Of a stretch of 64,000 nucleotides of DNA, positions 44,468-53,719 are shown piece by piece. Location: contig NZ_BPLU01000007.1 of the NCBI RefSeq assembly GCF_019656315.1, forward strand, positions 75,313 to 139,312, in the 5' to 3' direction. Origin of the DNA: Flavobacterium sp. UMI-01 (GTDB lineage Bacteria > Bacteroidota > Bacteroidia > Flavobacteriales > Flavobacteriaceae). How positions within the stretch are numbered: the stretch's first letter is position 1; every line of letters begins with the position of its first letter. Both the position numbers and the translations under genes were made by a program. The notes under the pieces were generated by a model that was not told the DNA's origin, made no database searches, and worked only from the letters and a program-made list of their open reading frames with translations.

Positions 44468-45822
44468 TATTTTGTTTTTAATAATTGATTGGCTTTGGAA
44501 AAATGAAACTCTTTTTTAGCAACATCACCAAGCCCGTTAAAGGCCTCTCCGAGCTGAATATTAAAATTGATTTCTAAAGCCCGGTCATCTACTACAAAAT
44601 CCATACCCATTTCAAGCACCTCCTTGGCATTTTTAAATTTTTGAAGCTGGTTGTACCCCAAGCCTGAAAAATAGTAAAATTGAGGCTGATTAGGATAAAA
44701 ATCGATTAAGTTTGACGCTTTTTTAACTACTGCTTCATATTGTTTGGCCTCAGCATACACTTGAAGCAATAACACATTGGTTTCAAGCTCTAAGGTTTCC
44801 GTTTTGGAATTGGCTAATTCGTAGTATTTAATTGCTTTGTTCCATTCTTTTTTGGAATGATAAAATTTGCCCAACTCCTTTGCTACATTTACTTCGGTAT
44901 CTTGGTCAAAATAACCCACCGCTGTTTCTAAGGCATTTGCATATTGTGGATTGGAATTGACAAAAATTAAAAATTCATTCAGCACACGGTGCTTGATTTT
45001 GGAATCAATTTTGGCACTAGCCAATACCATGTTCATCGCTTTAACGGCTTTGTCGCCTTCGTTATTTTCTAAATGAAATTTAAACAAACTCACCTGAGCC
45101 CACTCTGATGAAGGAATTTCCTTTTCAAGTTGTTGGGCGGTAGCAATGACTTTCTCAATATCATTATTCTTAGAATATAAATAAATTAGAGAAATATAAT
45201 TAGCCTCTTCCTTAGGATATTTTTGAATTTGTTCAATTAGGTTTTGAATTTCTGCATTTTGGTATTTGCCTTGTGACAAAATTTGAATTTTGTATGACTC
45301 TCTACGGTCTGATTTGCCTACCGTTTCATTTAATTCGTTTATCAACGCCAATGCTTTATCAAACTGTGCAGTATTCATGTACAAGGAAGTTAAATCTTCT
45401 TTGAATTTAGAGTCAAACACAATTAACTTCTCAATGGTAGCAATGGCACCTACATAATCTTTGGTTGCATAATTTACATCGTAAATACCAATCCAAAACC
45501 ACTTGTTTGTGGGATCGATTTGGGTGGCTTTTTCAAAAGAACTTAGAGCATTTCTATAATTTTTTAGAGACAAATAATTTTTACCTAACTCAAAATAAAC
45601 TGTGGCATTTTGTGGTTCAATTTTTAGGCATTTCTCCAAAGACACAATGGCTTTGTCGTAATTTTCGATTCCTTTTTGTTTTAAAGCCTCAAAAAAATAA
45701 TCTTGAAATAAGTCCTGTTGAGTCGGTTTATAATCCATTTCCGTTTGAGCCACGGCAAAGGGTGTATTGCCCAGCAAAACGATAAATAAAAGCATTAAAA
45801 CCCATTGACGTACCATTCTCAA
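44467..45822 (-). CDS. Tetratricopeptide repeat protein, exported
   Basis: 451 residues with an N-terminal signal (to about FAVAQ). Multiple TPR units are visible, e.g. AIVSLEKCLKIEPQNATVYFELGKNYLSLKNY (about 59-92, given as its parts) and later AIKYYELANS and GLGYNQLQKFKNAKEVL. It is probably a periplasmic scaffold for protein complexes. It shares one base with the DUF4292 gene. Confidence 0.87.
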   Translation of the reverse strand: MRMVRQWVLMLLFIVLLGNTPFAVAQTEMDYKPTQQDLFQDYFFEALKQKGIENYDKAIVSLEKCLKIEPQNATVYFELGKNYLSLKNYRNALSSFEKATQIDPTNKWFWIGIYDVNYATKDYVGAIATIEKLIVFDSKFKEDLTSLYMNTAQFDKALALINELNETVGKSDRRESYKIQILSQGKYQNAEIQNLIEQIQKYPKEEANYISLIYLYSKNNDIEKVIATAQQLEKEIPSSEWAQVSLFKFHLENNEGDKAVKAMNMVLASAKIDSKIKHRVLNEFLIFVNSNPQYANALETAVGYFDQDTEVNVAKELGKFYHSKKEWNKAIKYYELANSKTETLELETNVLLLQVYAEAKQYEAVVKKASNLIDFYPNQPQFYYFSGLGYNQLQKFKNAKEVLEMGMDFVVDDRALEINFNIQLGEAFNGLGDVAKKEFHFSKANQLLKTK

Positions 45823-45924
45823 AATGAATTACAACTTTAAAAAACAAAGTTCAAAAAGAAAATGAATAAAACAATTTGTCAATTACTATTTTCTCTCTGA
45901 ACTTGTTACTATTTATTTTTGATA

Positions 45925-46941
45925 TTATTCTAAAACTGAATAATCCCCAATACTTATACTGGTAAATTTACCGTCAAAACTCACATGGTTTCCTATCATG
46001 GCGTTATCCAAATTGGCATTTTTAATATGAGCATGTGTTTGAATCAAACTGTTTTTGATCGTACTGTCCTTCACATGCGAGCCTTTTCCTAAAGACACAT
46101 TAGGTCCCACTGTCGCATTGGTTAAAACCACATTCTCACCAATAAAGCAAGGTGGAATGATAGTTGCGTTTTCTAATTGAGCGCTAGGAGCTACAAGATT
46201 CTCACCATCCGATTGTAAAAACCCTAACATTCGGGCATTTGTTTCAACAGTTACATTTTTGTTGCCACAATCCATCCATTCGTCCACACTTCCTGTTTTG
46301 AATACTTTACCATTGGCCATCATCGCTTTGATACCATCGTTAATTTGATATTCGCCACCATTTTGAATATTGTTATCTAATACTCCTTGCAATTCTTTTT
46401 TCAACTCCCCTACTTCCTTGAAATAATAAATCCCAATTACAGCTAAATCACTCACAAAATCTTTCGGTTTTTCTACCAATTCCACTATTTCGTTATTTGG
46501 ATTCAGTTTCACCACACCATACGCCTCAGGCTCATCAACTTGTTTTACCCAAATCACCGCATCAGCTGCTGGATCTAATTCAAAATCGGCTCTAATCAAC
46601 GTATCTGCATACGCAATTACGGCAGGTCCTGACAAAGATTCTTTGGCACACATAATCGCATGACCTGTTCCGAGAGGCAAATCCTGACGATAAATTGAAG
46701 CTCTAGCGCCTAATCCAGTTGCTAATTCCTCTAAACTTTTGACAACATCCTCGCCAAAAAATGCAGGGTCACCTAAAACAAATGCAATCTCTTCGATAGG
46801 TTGTTTTAAAATCTTAGCAATATCTTCCACTAATCGATGAACGATCGGTTTTCCTGCAACTGGAATCAATGGCTTAGGAACTGTTAAACTATGTGGGCGA
46901 AGACGAGAACCACGTCCTGCCATAGGAACTATTATTTTCAT
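45925..46941 (-). CDS. Sugar-phosphate nucleotidyltransferase
   Basis: 338 residues. N-terminal GT-A-like nucleotide-binding motif MAGRGSRLRPHSLTVPKPL (about 7-25), the sugar-binding region GGEYQINDGI, and a C-terminal left-handed beta helix (about 255-335, ENATIIPPCFIGENV). It makes an NDP-sugar, for example a dTDP- or UDP-hexose, for envelope polysaccharides; the substrate is not certain. It lies in a run with the flippase and dut genes. Confidence 0.9.
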   Translation of the reverse strand: MKIIVPMAGRGSRLRPHSLTVPKPLIPVAGKPIVHRLVEDIAKILKQPIEEIAFVLGDPAFFGEDVVKSLEELATGLGARASIYRQDLPLGTGHAIMCAKESLSGPAVIAYADTLIRADFELDPAADAVIWVKQVDEPEAYGVVKLNPNNEIVELVEKPKDFVSDLAVIGIYYFKEVGELKKELQGVLDNNIQNGGEYQINDGIKAMMANGKVFKTGSVDEWMDCGNKNVTVETNARMLGFLQSDGENLVAPSAQLENATIIPPCFIGENVVLTNATVGPNVSLGKGSHVKDSTIKNSLIQTHAHIKNANLDNAMIGNHVSFDGKFTSISIGDYSVLE

Positions 46942-47096
46942 TTTTGATTATTTATTTAACCGCAAAGTTTGCAAAGTCTTTCTACTTCCGAAACATTAGG
47001 ACTAGATGATAGGCAAAGTTCACAAAGGTTTATTAATTAGTTTAATATATACGTTGACTATTTCGAACTGTTTACTCAATGGCTGGAAACTGAATA

Positions 47097-47531
47097 CTAT
47101 TTAACACCTGTACTCCCAAAACCGCCTGCACCTCTAGTCGTTTCAGATAATTCTGCTACTTCTAACCATTCTGCACGTTCGTGTTTGGCAATAATGAGTT
47201 GCGCGATACGTTCTCCATTTTGAATTTCAAATGGCACATTCGAAAGGTTTACTAAAATAACACCTATTTCACCTCGATAATCGGCATCAATGGTTCCAGG
47301 GCTATTAAGCACCGTAATTCCGTTTTTAAAGGCCAATCCACTCCTTGGGCGTACTTGTGCCTCAAAACCTATCGGTAATTCGATAAAAAGACCTGTTTTA
47401 ACAACAGTTCGCTCTAAAGGCTGTAATGTTATCGATTCGCTTAAATTAGCTCTTAAATCCATTCCTGCTGAAGCGATAGTCTCATAACTAGGCAAAGCAT
47501 GTTGGGATTTATTTATAATATTTATTTTCAT
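47097..47531 (-). CDS. dut: dUTP diphosphatase
   Basis: 144 residues with all five dUTPase motifs: [31 protein letters not shown] and the C-terminal [10 protein letters not shown]. It hydrolyses dUTP to dUMP, protecting DNA from uracil. It sits 50 bp after the flippase gene. Confidence 0.97.
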   Translation of the reverse strand: MKINIINKSQHALPSYETIASAGMDLRANLSESITLQPLERTVVKTGLFIELPIGFEAQVRPRSGLAFKNGITVLNSPGTIDADYRGEIGVILVNLSNVPFEIQNGERIAQLIIAKHERAEWLEVAELSETTRGAGGFGSTGVK

Positions 47532-47581
47532 CTTTCCATTTTTAAAATAGTAACTCGATTAAGGCCGTATGCAACCTTATA

Positions 47582-49045
47582 TTATTTTTTACGATTTAAT
47601 ATACTGGTTAACATTTCTTTTTCATTGCGATATAAAAAATAAAGAAACAAAGATAATAACGCTATACCAACAAAATAATTTTCTCTAAAATAATAAAAAG
47701 ATAGAATTGAAAATCCAATCGATAACCCTAAATAACCTCCAATCTTTTTCAAATCATACGGGATAGGATAATATTTGTTCCCTAAAAAATAAGAGATTGC
47801 CATCATACTTCCATAAGCTGCTAAGGTTGCAATGGCTGAACCATAATAACTCATAGATGGAATCAATAAATAATTCAACACCAATGTAATGATAGCACCT
47901 GCAATTGAAATGTAAGCGCCAATATACGTTTTATCAATTAATTTGTACCAAACCGATAAATTAGTGTAAATCCCCAAACAGAAATTGGCCAAAATAATCA
48001 AAGGCACTACCTTCATCGCAACCCAGTAGGAAGAATCCCGAATCATTAAGAATTTAAATAAATCAGCGAAAACAATAACGGTCAACATGATAAACGAACC
48101 AAAGATGACAAAATACTTGGTTACCATCGCATAAGTATGTGTAGCATTTTTATCAGAGGCATGACTAAAGAAGAATGGCTCAATTCCTAATGTATAAGCG
48201 GTACGATACAAAACCATAAACAATCCTAATTTGTAACAAGCGGAATAGACCCCTACTTCGGCTTTTCCAATACTTTTGGGTAGTAACTGTTCTAAAAGGA
48301 TTTTATCAAATTGTTCATTGATAGCAAAAGCAATTCCGGCTACCAAAATGGGCAACCCATAGCGCATCATTTTTTTCCAAAGGTTAAAATCAAACTTCCA
48401 TTTCAAAAAAACATAATCAGGAGATAAAACAACAAAGGTCAATAAGCTGGCAATAATATTGGCTAAAAAGATGTAACCTACTTCAAAATTATCAATAAAC
48501 AACGAACTCACAAACCCCTCCGGATTTTCTTTGACCAAAATGGGAAAATAAAGTAAAAAAAGAACACTCAAAACGAGATTAACCAACACATTCCCTATCT
48601 TAATCAAGGCATAAACCATTGGTTTTTGTAAAGCTCTTAATTTAGAAAATGGAATAATTACCAAAGCATCTAATGCCAAAATCCAAATGGCATACGTAAT
48701 GTATTGTGAATCGATACCCGACCAATCTGCCAAGGTGGTTCTAAATAAAAGCGCAAGAAATAAAAAACAAATCGTAGTCCAGAAAATAGAAATCATCGAG
48801 GTTTCAACTACTGCTTGTTTATCTTCTTCATTGCTATAAAACCTAAAGAAAGCTGTTTCCATTCCGTAGGCCAAAATGACATTGAAAAAAATAATCCAAG
48901 CAAAAGTGATGGATAAATTACCATAATCGTCTTTGGGTAATAAATTAGTATAAAGCGGTACCAATAAAAAGCTGAACATCCTTGGCAATACAGTTGCCAA
49001 TCCGTAAATCGCTGTTTGTTTAAAAAGTTTTTTATATAATCCCAA
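47582..49045 (-). CDS. Oligosaccharide flippase (Wzx/MurJ-like MOP family)
   Basis: 487 residues from a TTG at 49045 (LGLYKKLFKQTAIYG). A further upstream TTG at 49072 is unlikely because the promoter box at 49070-49077 overlaps it. About 12-14 hydrophobic segments are visible; the start LPRMFSFLLVPLYTN is typical of the polysaccharide biosynthesis/MOP exporters. It probably moves lipid-linked sugar units to the outer face of the inner membrane. The nearby sugar nucleotidyltransferase fits that role. Confidence 0.87.
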   Translation of the reverse strand: MGLYKKLFKQTAIYGLATVLPRMFSFLLVPLYTNLLPKDDYGNLSITFAWIIFFNVILAYGMETAFFRFYSNEEDKQAVVETSMISIFWTTICFLFLALLFRTTLADWSGIDSQYITYAIWILALDALVIIPFSKLRALQKPMVYALIKIGNVLVNLVLSVLFLLYFPILVKENPEGFVSSLFIDNFEVGYIFLANIIASLLTFVVLSPDYVFLKWKFDFNLWKKMMRYGLPILVAGIAFAINEQFDKILLEQLLPKSIGKAEVGVYSACYKLGLFMVLYRTAYTLGIEPFFFSHASDKNATHTYAMVTKYFVIFGSFIMLTVIVFADLFKFLMIRDSSYWVAMKVVPLIILANFCLGIYTNLSVWYKLIDKTYIGAYISIAGAIITLVLNYLLIPSMSYYGSAIATLAAYGSMMAISYFLGNKYYPIPYDLKKIGGYLGLSIGFSILSFYYFRENYFVGIALLSLFLYFLYRNEKEMLTSILNRKK

Positions 49046-49069
49046 AATGGCTTTACTATTAATTTGAAA

Positions 49070-49077
49070 CAAAAATA
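49070..49077 (-). promoter_or_regulatory. -7 promoter box TATTTTTG of the flippase gene
   Basis: Perfect TAnnTTTG on the minus strand, 24 bp before the TTG at 49045. A TTG (49100-49102, minus) lies about 22 bp upstream as a possible -33 element. Confidence 0.5.
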
Positions 49078-49144
49078 ACCAATTCTTGGTTTATTCCTGC
49101 AAGCAAAACAGAATCCTTATAAACTTTCTAATGAATACCTAAAA

Positions 49145-49561
49145 TTATGGCATTGACTTGTATTTATACAATTGGGAACCTATACTGTGGTCTTTACTTT
49201 CTACTGCTAATTTCTTAAGAACTGGGGAAACAAAAAGATGTGCAATACCCCAGAAGTTTTTGGGTCCAGACAATTTAAAAATATGGTATTCGATGTCGTT
49301 TAAAGAAAATCGATTGTAGCCTATTTTAATTCTTTTTACAGAAAAAATACCACTGTCGTTGTCCAATTCTTTTTTGAGTAATAATAAATAGGCATTATAG
49401 ATGTTTGTCCAAAACATTATTTTTAGCGTATCATTTGCCAAATAAGAATTGAGTTTGTTAAGTCTGATATAGAAAAGCTCCTGCCGGAGTGCTTTCGTAT
49501 CATGTCCCTGCTTTATAAGTTGCAGAAGTTGTTCTGAAAGTTCAATAGGATAATTGGTCAT
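49145..49561 (-). pseudogene. Truncated DUF547 protein gene
   Basis: 138 residues matching only the first half of DUF547 proteins: FWTNIYNAYLLLLKKE and FSLNDIEYHIFKL are the characteristic stretches. The expected continuation (the 'IHFALNCGAKSCP' region with conserved Cys) is missing; instead the frame ends soon after KLAVESKDHSIGSQLYKYKSMP, given here only as its end. The reading frame itself is clean and starts with a normal ATG, so it may be translated, but the conserved C-terminal half is absent and it is not found in other frames just downstream. Likely a decayed or truncated gene. Confidence 0.6.
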
Positions 49562-49684
49562 GGTATTTTTTGGAAATAATTCAGAACGAAATTATAAAAA
49601 ATAACACAAAAGATATTAAAAATCAGGTTATTAAAATAAAAAATTGCCCCAAAAACCAACATCTGTTTGTTAAAACTTACAAGA

Positions 49685-49714
49685 ATAAAAAAGCCACGTA
49701 AAAACGTGGCTTTT
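49685..49714 (-). terminator. Terminator of the ATP synthase operon
   Basis: AAAAGCCACGT/ACGTGGCTTTT stem (49689-49699 with 49704-49714), T-run on the minus strand, 25 bp after the atpG stop. Confidence 0.88.
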
Positions 49715-49738
49715 AAAACAAAAAATATTTTTTAAACT

Positions 49739-50599
49739 TTATCCATTCAAAGCTTCAGCTCCACCAACAATCTCAAGGATTTCATTAGTAATCGCAGCTT
49801 GACGTGCTTTGTTATATGTCAATTTCAATTGATTTCTCAATGCTGTTGCATTATCTGTTGCTTTGTGCATTGCAGTCATACGAGCACCGTGCTCAGACGC
49901 AAATGAATCGCGAATTCCTTTGTATAATTGTGTTTTCAATGATTTAGGAATCAAAGTCAATACAATTTCTTCTTTAGAAGGCTCAAAAATATAATCCGAA
50001 GGCGCAACATTCAAATCTGTTTTTACAGGCGCTAAAGGTAAGAATTGCTCTGTTTGTACTAGCTGAGTAGCAGCATTTTTAAATTGATTGTAAATCAACT
50101 CAATTTTATCATACTCACCAGATAAGAACTTTTGTGTCAAAGTATCAGCGATAGCGGCAACATTATCAAAAGTCAAACGGTCAAAAACACTACTTTGATT
50201 TTCAATAACTGTATTAGACTTAGTTAACACATCATTTCCTTTTTTACCAATAGCAAAAAAATCAACTTGTTTCCCTGCATAGAAGTCAACACGGTTTTTA
50301 GCTTCTTTAATTACATTCGTATTGAATGCTCCACATAAACCTCTATTAGAAGTAATCACAACAACCAATACTTTCTTTACTTCACGTTGTGTAGTAAATT
50401 CTTCTCCAGCACCACCATCAAGAGTTGCTGAAAGATTTTGTAATAATTCCGTTAGCTTTTCGGCATAAGGGCGCATAGCTGTAATTGCATCTTGTGCTTT
50501 TTTTAGCTTAGCAGCAGAAACCATTTTCATCGCAGATGTAATTTGCATCGTAGATGAAACGGAAGTAATTCTATTACGGATTTCCTTTAAATTAGCCAT
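49739..50599 (-). CDS. atpG: ATP synthase gamma subunit
   Basis: 286 residues from the ATG at 50599 (MANLKEIRNRI); a start at 50626 would read through the REP-like element and is unlikely. N-terminal ITSAMKMVSAAK and C-terminal KARQAAITNEILEIVGGA are the coiled-coil rotor halves. It connects F1 catalytic sites to the c-ring. Last gene of the operon; atpD and atpC are not found here, as is usual for flavobacteria, in which they lie elsewhere. Confidence 0.96.
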   Translation of the reverse strand: MANLKEIRNRITSVSSTMQITSAMKMVSAAKLKKAQDAITAMRPYAEKLTELLQNLSATLDGGAGEEFTTQREVKKVLVVVITSNRGLCGAFNTNVIKEAKNRVDFYAGKQVDFFAIGKKGNDVLTKSNTVIENQSSVFDRLTFDNVAAIADTLTQKFLSGEYDKIELIYNQFKNAATQLVQTEQFLPLAPVKTDLNVAPSDYIFEPSKEEIVLTLIPKSLKTQLYKGIRDSFASEHGARMTAMHKATDNATALRNQLKLTYNKARQAAITNEILEIVGGAEALNG

Positions 50600-50604
50600 T
50601 TTAT

Positions 50605-50715
50605 TCCCCTCCCCAACCCTCCCCAAAGGGGAGGGAGACTAATCGAGGGCATCTGTCTTATATTAATATTATACTTTAGCAAACTCCTTTTCCTCCTCCC
50701 CTTTGGGGAGGCTAG
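50605..50715. repeat. Paired GC-rich REP-like palindromes between atpA and atpG
   Basis: CCCTCCCC-AAA-GGGGAGGG (50617-50635) and CCTCCCC-TTT-GGGGAGG (50695-50711) bracket an AT-rich core containing TATTAATATT. Each is a perfect hairpin and the two can also pair with each other. Similar CCCC/GGGG elements lie at 27660. It resembles scattered REP units. Confidence 0.75.
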
Positions 50716-50723
50716 GTGGAGAA

Positions 50724-52301
50724 TTAGTTATATTTAGCTGAAACTTCTTTCGCTACAGTTTCGATTACATCGGTAATCTCATCTGTTAATTTTCCTGCTT
50801 TTAAAGCATCCAAAGTTGCTCTGTGTTTGTTGTTCAAGAAAGACAAGAAATCTTTTTCGAATTCTTTCACTTTATTTACAGGAACATTTTTCAATAAGTT
50901 TTTAGAACCTGCATAGATAATAGCTACTTGGTCTTCTACTGTATAAGGATCGTTCAAACCTTGTTTCAAGATTTCAACGTTTCTTTTCCCTTTTTCAATT
51001 ACATTCAAAGTAACCGCATCAAGGTCAGAACCAAACTTAGCAAACGCTTCCAATTCACGGAATTGTGCTTGATCTAGTTTTAAAGTACCAGATACTTTTT
51101 TCATTGATTTAATTTGAGCGTTACCACCCACACGAGATACAGAAATACCTACATTAATCGCTGGACGAACTCCTGAGTTAAACAAATCTCCATCCAAGAA
51201 AATTTGACCATCTGTAATCGAGATTACGTTTGTAGGGATATAAGCAGAAACGTCACCAGCTTGAGTTTCGATAATTGGTAAAGCTGTTAATGAACCACCA
51301 CCTTTAACGATTCCTTTGATAGATTCTGGTAAGTCATTCATGTTTTTAGCAATTCCGTCATCAGCAATTACTTTACAAGCACGCTCTAATAAACGAGAGT
51401 GTAAGTAGAAAACGTCACCAGGGTAAGCCTCACGACCTGGAGGTCTTCTTAACAAAAGAGACACCTCACGGTAAGCTACCGCTTGTTTAGATAAATCATC
51501 ATAAACAATTAATGCTGGACGACCTGAATCTCTAAAGTACTCCCCAATTGCAGCACCTGCGAAAGGAGCGTACACTTGCATTGGAGCTGGATCAGAAGCA
51601 TTAGCAGCAACGATTACAGTATAAGCCATTGCCCCTTTTTCTTCTAACATTTTAGCAATACCTGCTACTGTAGAAGCTTTTTGTCCAATCGCTACATAGA
51701 TACAGAAAACTGGTTTCCCTGCATCATAAAATTCTTTTTGATTTAAGATGGTATCGATACAAACTGTTGATTTACCAGTTTGACGGTCACCAATAACAAG
51801 CTCACGTTGTCCACGACCTACAGGAATCATCGCATCAACTGCTTTTACACCTGTTTGTAATGGCTCAGTTACTGGCTGACGAAATACAACACCAGGAGCT
51901 TTTCTTTCTAATGGCATTTCGTATAAGTCTCCACCGATAGGGCCTTTTCCATCAATTGGAAAACCTAAAGTGTTTACTACACGTCCTACCATTTGCTCTC
52001 CAACTTTAAGAGAAGCGATACGTTGTGTTCTTTTTGCCGTTGAACCTTCTTTAATACCAGTTGATGGTCCTAAAAGTACCACCCCTACGTTATCTTCTTC
52101 AAGATTCAATACAATAGCCTCAAGACCATTTTCAAATTCTACCAACTCTCCATATTGAACATTAGAAAGCCCGTAAATACGAGCAATACCATCTCCAACT
52201 TGAAGTACGGTTCCTACTTCCTCTAGCGTAGCGCCAGATTCAAAACCTTCTACTTGCTTTCTTAATATTGCTGAAATTTCAGCAGGTTTGATTTCCGCCA
52301 T
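50724..52301 (-). CDS. atpA: ATP synthase alpha subunit
   Basis: 525 residues, full length. P-loop GDRQTGKS, the catalytic-interface arginine region [15 protein letters not shown] and PGREAYPGD are present. It forms the F1 hexamer with beta subunits, which must come from an atpD encoded elsewhere. Confidence 0.97.
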   Translation of the reverse strand: MAEIKPAEISAILRKQVEGFESGATLEEVGTVLQVGDGIARIYGLSNVQYGELVEFENGLEAIVLNLEEDNVGVVLLGPSTGIKEGSTAKRTQRIASLKVGEQMVGRVVNTLGFPIDGKGPIGGDLYEMPLERKAPGVVFRQPVTEPLQTGVKAVDAMIPVGRGQRELVIGDRQTGKSTVCIDTILNQKEFYDAGKPVFCIYVAIGQKASTVAGIAKMLEEKGAMAYTVIVAANASDPAPMQVYAPFAGAAIGEYFRDSGRPALIVYDDLSKQAVAYREVSLLLRRPPGREAYPGDVFYLHSRLLERACKVIADDGIAKNMNDLPESIKGIVKGGGSLTALPIIETQAGDVSAYIPTNVISITDGQIFLDGDLFNSGVRPAINVGISVSRVGGNAQIKSMKKVSGTLKLDQAQFRELEAFAKFGSDLDAVTLNVIEKGKRNVEILKQGLNDPYTVEDQVAIIYAGSKNLLKNVPVNKVKEFEKDFLSFLNNKHRATLDALKAGKLTDEITDVIETVAKEVSAKYN

Positions 52302-52339
52302 CTTAATTTATAATTTAGACACTTAAATGTGCAATAAAA

Positions 52340-52873
52340 CTAGTTACTTAACTCTCTACTTAATACTTGTAATCTGTTGGCTACCGAAGCATTGTATTGC
52401 TGGTCACCTATTCTTAAAATAAAACCTCCAATAATCGAAGGATCTACATGACTTTCAATAGTAATCTTTTTATCAGAAAGTGATGCTACTTTAGCCAAAA
52501 CTTTAGCTTCAAGTGCTGCATCCATTGGAACTGCTGTAGTTACTTTGGCTACTTCAATCCCCATGCTTTCGTCAAATAATTTACTGTATTCTTGAGCAAT
52601 AGCACCAAGAATTTCAAATCTTTTGTTTTCAAATAACAAATGGAACAAACCTTTGGTCACACCGTTACTTTCTGCAAAAACTTCTAAAAGGGTTGCTTCT
52701 TTTACCTCAACAGTAACAGTTGGACTCTGAATAAAAGCATTCAATTCCAAATTACCATTAACAGTTGTAGCTATCGTTTGCATATCCTTATTCACAACAT
52801 CGGCAATACCTATTGAGTTTGCTAAGTCTAAAATTGCTTTTGCATAACGAATTGCTGCTCTTGTACCTGCCAT
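52340..52873 (-). CDS. atpH: ATP synthase delta subunit
   Basis: 177 residues. N-terminal six-helix bundle (RAAIRYAKAILDLA) and C-terminal IIGGFILRIGDQQYNASVANRL, both standard for the OSCP/delta family. It links F1 to the peripheral stalk. It starts 6 bp after atpF. Confidence 0.94.
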   Translation of the reverse strand: MAGTRAAIRYAKAILDLANSIGIADVVNKDMQTIATTVNGNLELNAFIQSPTVTVEVKEATLLEVFAESNGVTKGLFHLLFENKRFEILGAIAQEYSKLFDESMGIEVAKVTTAVPMDAALEAKVLAKVASLSDKKITIESHVDPSIIGGFILRIGDQQYNASVANRLQVLSRELSN

Positions 52874-52879
52874 AATGAT

Positions 52880-53380
52880 TTAGTTTATCTTTACCTCACC
52901 TAACATTTTCTCTACTAATTTAGTTTGAGCTTCTTTGTTAGATAATTCGTCTTTCAATAATTTCTCAGCGATATTCAATGATAAAGTTGAAACTTGTAAT
53001 TTCAATTCTGCCATAGCTGCATTTTTTTCACTCTCGATAGCTGCTTTAGCTTGCTCAATCATTTTTTGACCTTGCACTTGTGCTTCCGTTTTAGCATCGG
53101 CTACCATTTTTTCTTTCATTTCACGAGCATCTTTAAGCATATTATCACGCTCTAATCTCGCTTCTTGTAAGATACGTTGGTTGTCTGCTTGTAAATTTTG
53201 CATTTCATTTCTAGCATTTTCAGCTGAAAGCAAGGCGTCTTTTATTCCTTCTTCTCTATCAGTGATAGATTGCATGATAGGTTTCCAAGCAAATTTTACT
53301 AGTAATACAATTAATATTAATAAGATAATTGCTTGCCAAAAGAATAAACCGAATGAAAAATCATTAATTAACTTCTCCAT
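52880..53380 (-). CDS. atpF: ATP synthase b subunit
   Basis: 166 residues: one N-terminal membrane helix (about 10-30, FFWQAIILLILIVLLVKFAW) followed by a long charged coiled coil. Peripheral stalk dimer. Placed between atpE and atpH. Confidence 0.95.
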   Translation of the reverse strand: MEKLINDFSFGLFFWQAIILLILIVLLVKFAWKPIMQSITDREEGIKDALLSAENARNEMQNLQADNQRILQEARLERDNMLKDAREMKEKMVADAKTEAQVQGQKMIEQAKAAIESEKNAAMAELKLQVSTLSLNIAEKLLKDELSNKEAQTKLVEKMLGEVKIN

Positions 53381-53469
53381 TATATATAACTTTATAAAAT
53401 TTAATTTCTCTTTTAAAATATAACAACACCTTTAACCAACCGTTAAAGATGTTGTTATGGTTTTCTTTA

Positions 53470-53667
53470 TTATTTTCCTAAGATTAAAGCAGCAAATGCT
53501 AAACCTTCTAATAAAGCCGCGATGATAATCATCGCAGTTTGAATTTTACCTGCAGCTTCTGGTTGACGAGCGATAGCGTCCATTGCAGATCCACCGATTT
53601 TACCTAATCCTAAACCTGCACCGATTACTACTAAACCTGCACCTACTAAAGTTGGAATTGTTCCCAT
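53470..53667 (-). CDS. atpE: ATP synthase c subunit
   Basis: 65 residues forming a two-helix hairpin. The ion-binding glutamate is in AALLEGLAF; the glycine after it and the lack of the usual Q-x-x-x-E-S/T sodium signature favour proton coupling. RQPEAAGKIQ is the polar loop. Confidence 0.96.
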   Translation of the reverse strand: MGTIPTLVGAGLVVIGAGLGLGKIGGSAMDAIARQPEAAGKIQTAMIIIAALLEGLAFAALILGK

Positions 53668-53719
53668 AAAAAGTATTTATATATAAAATTAAACTTCAAA
53701 AAATTAAAAAAGAATGCTA

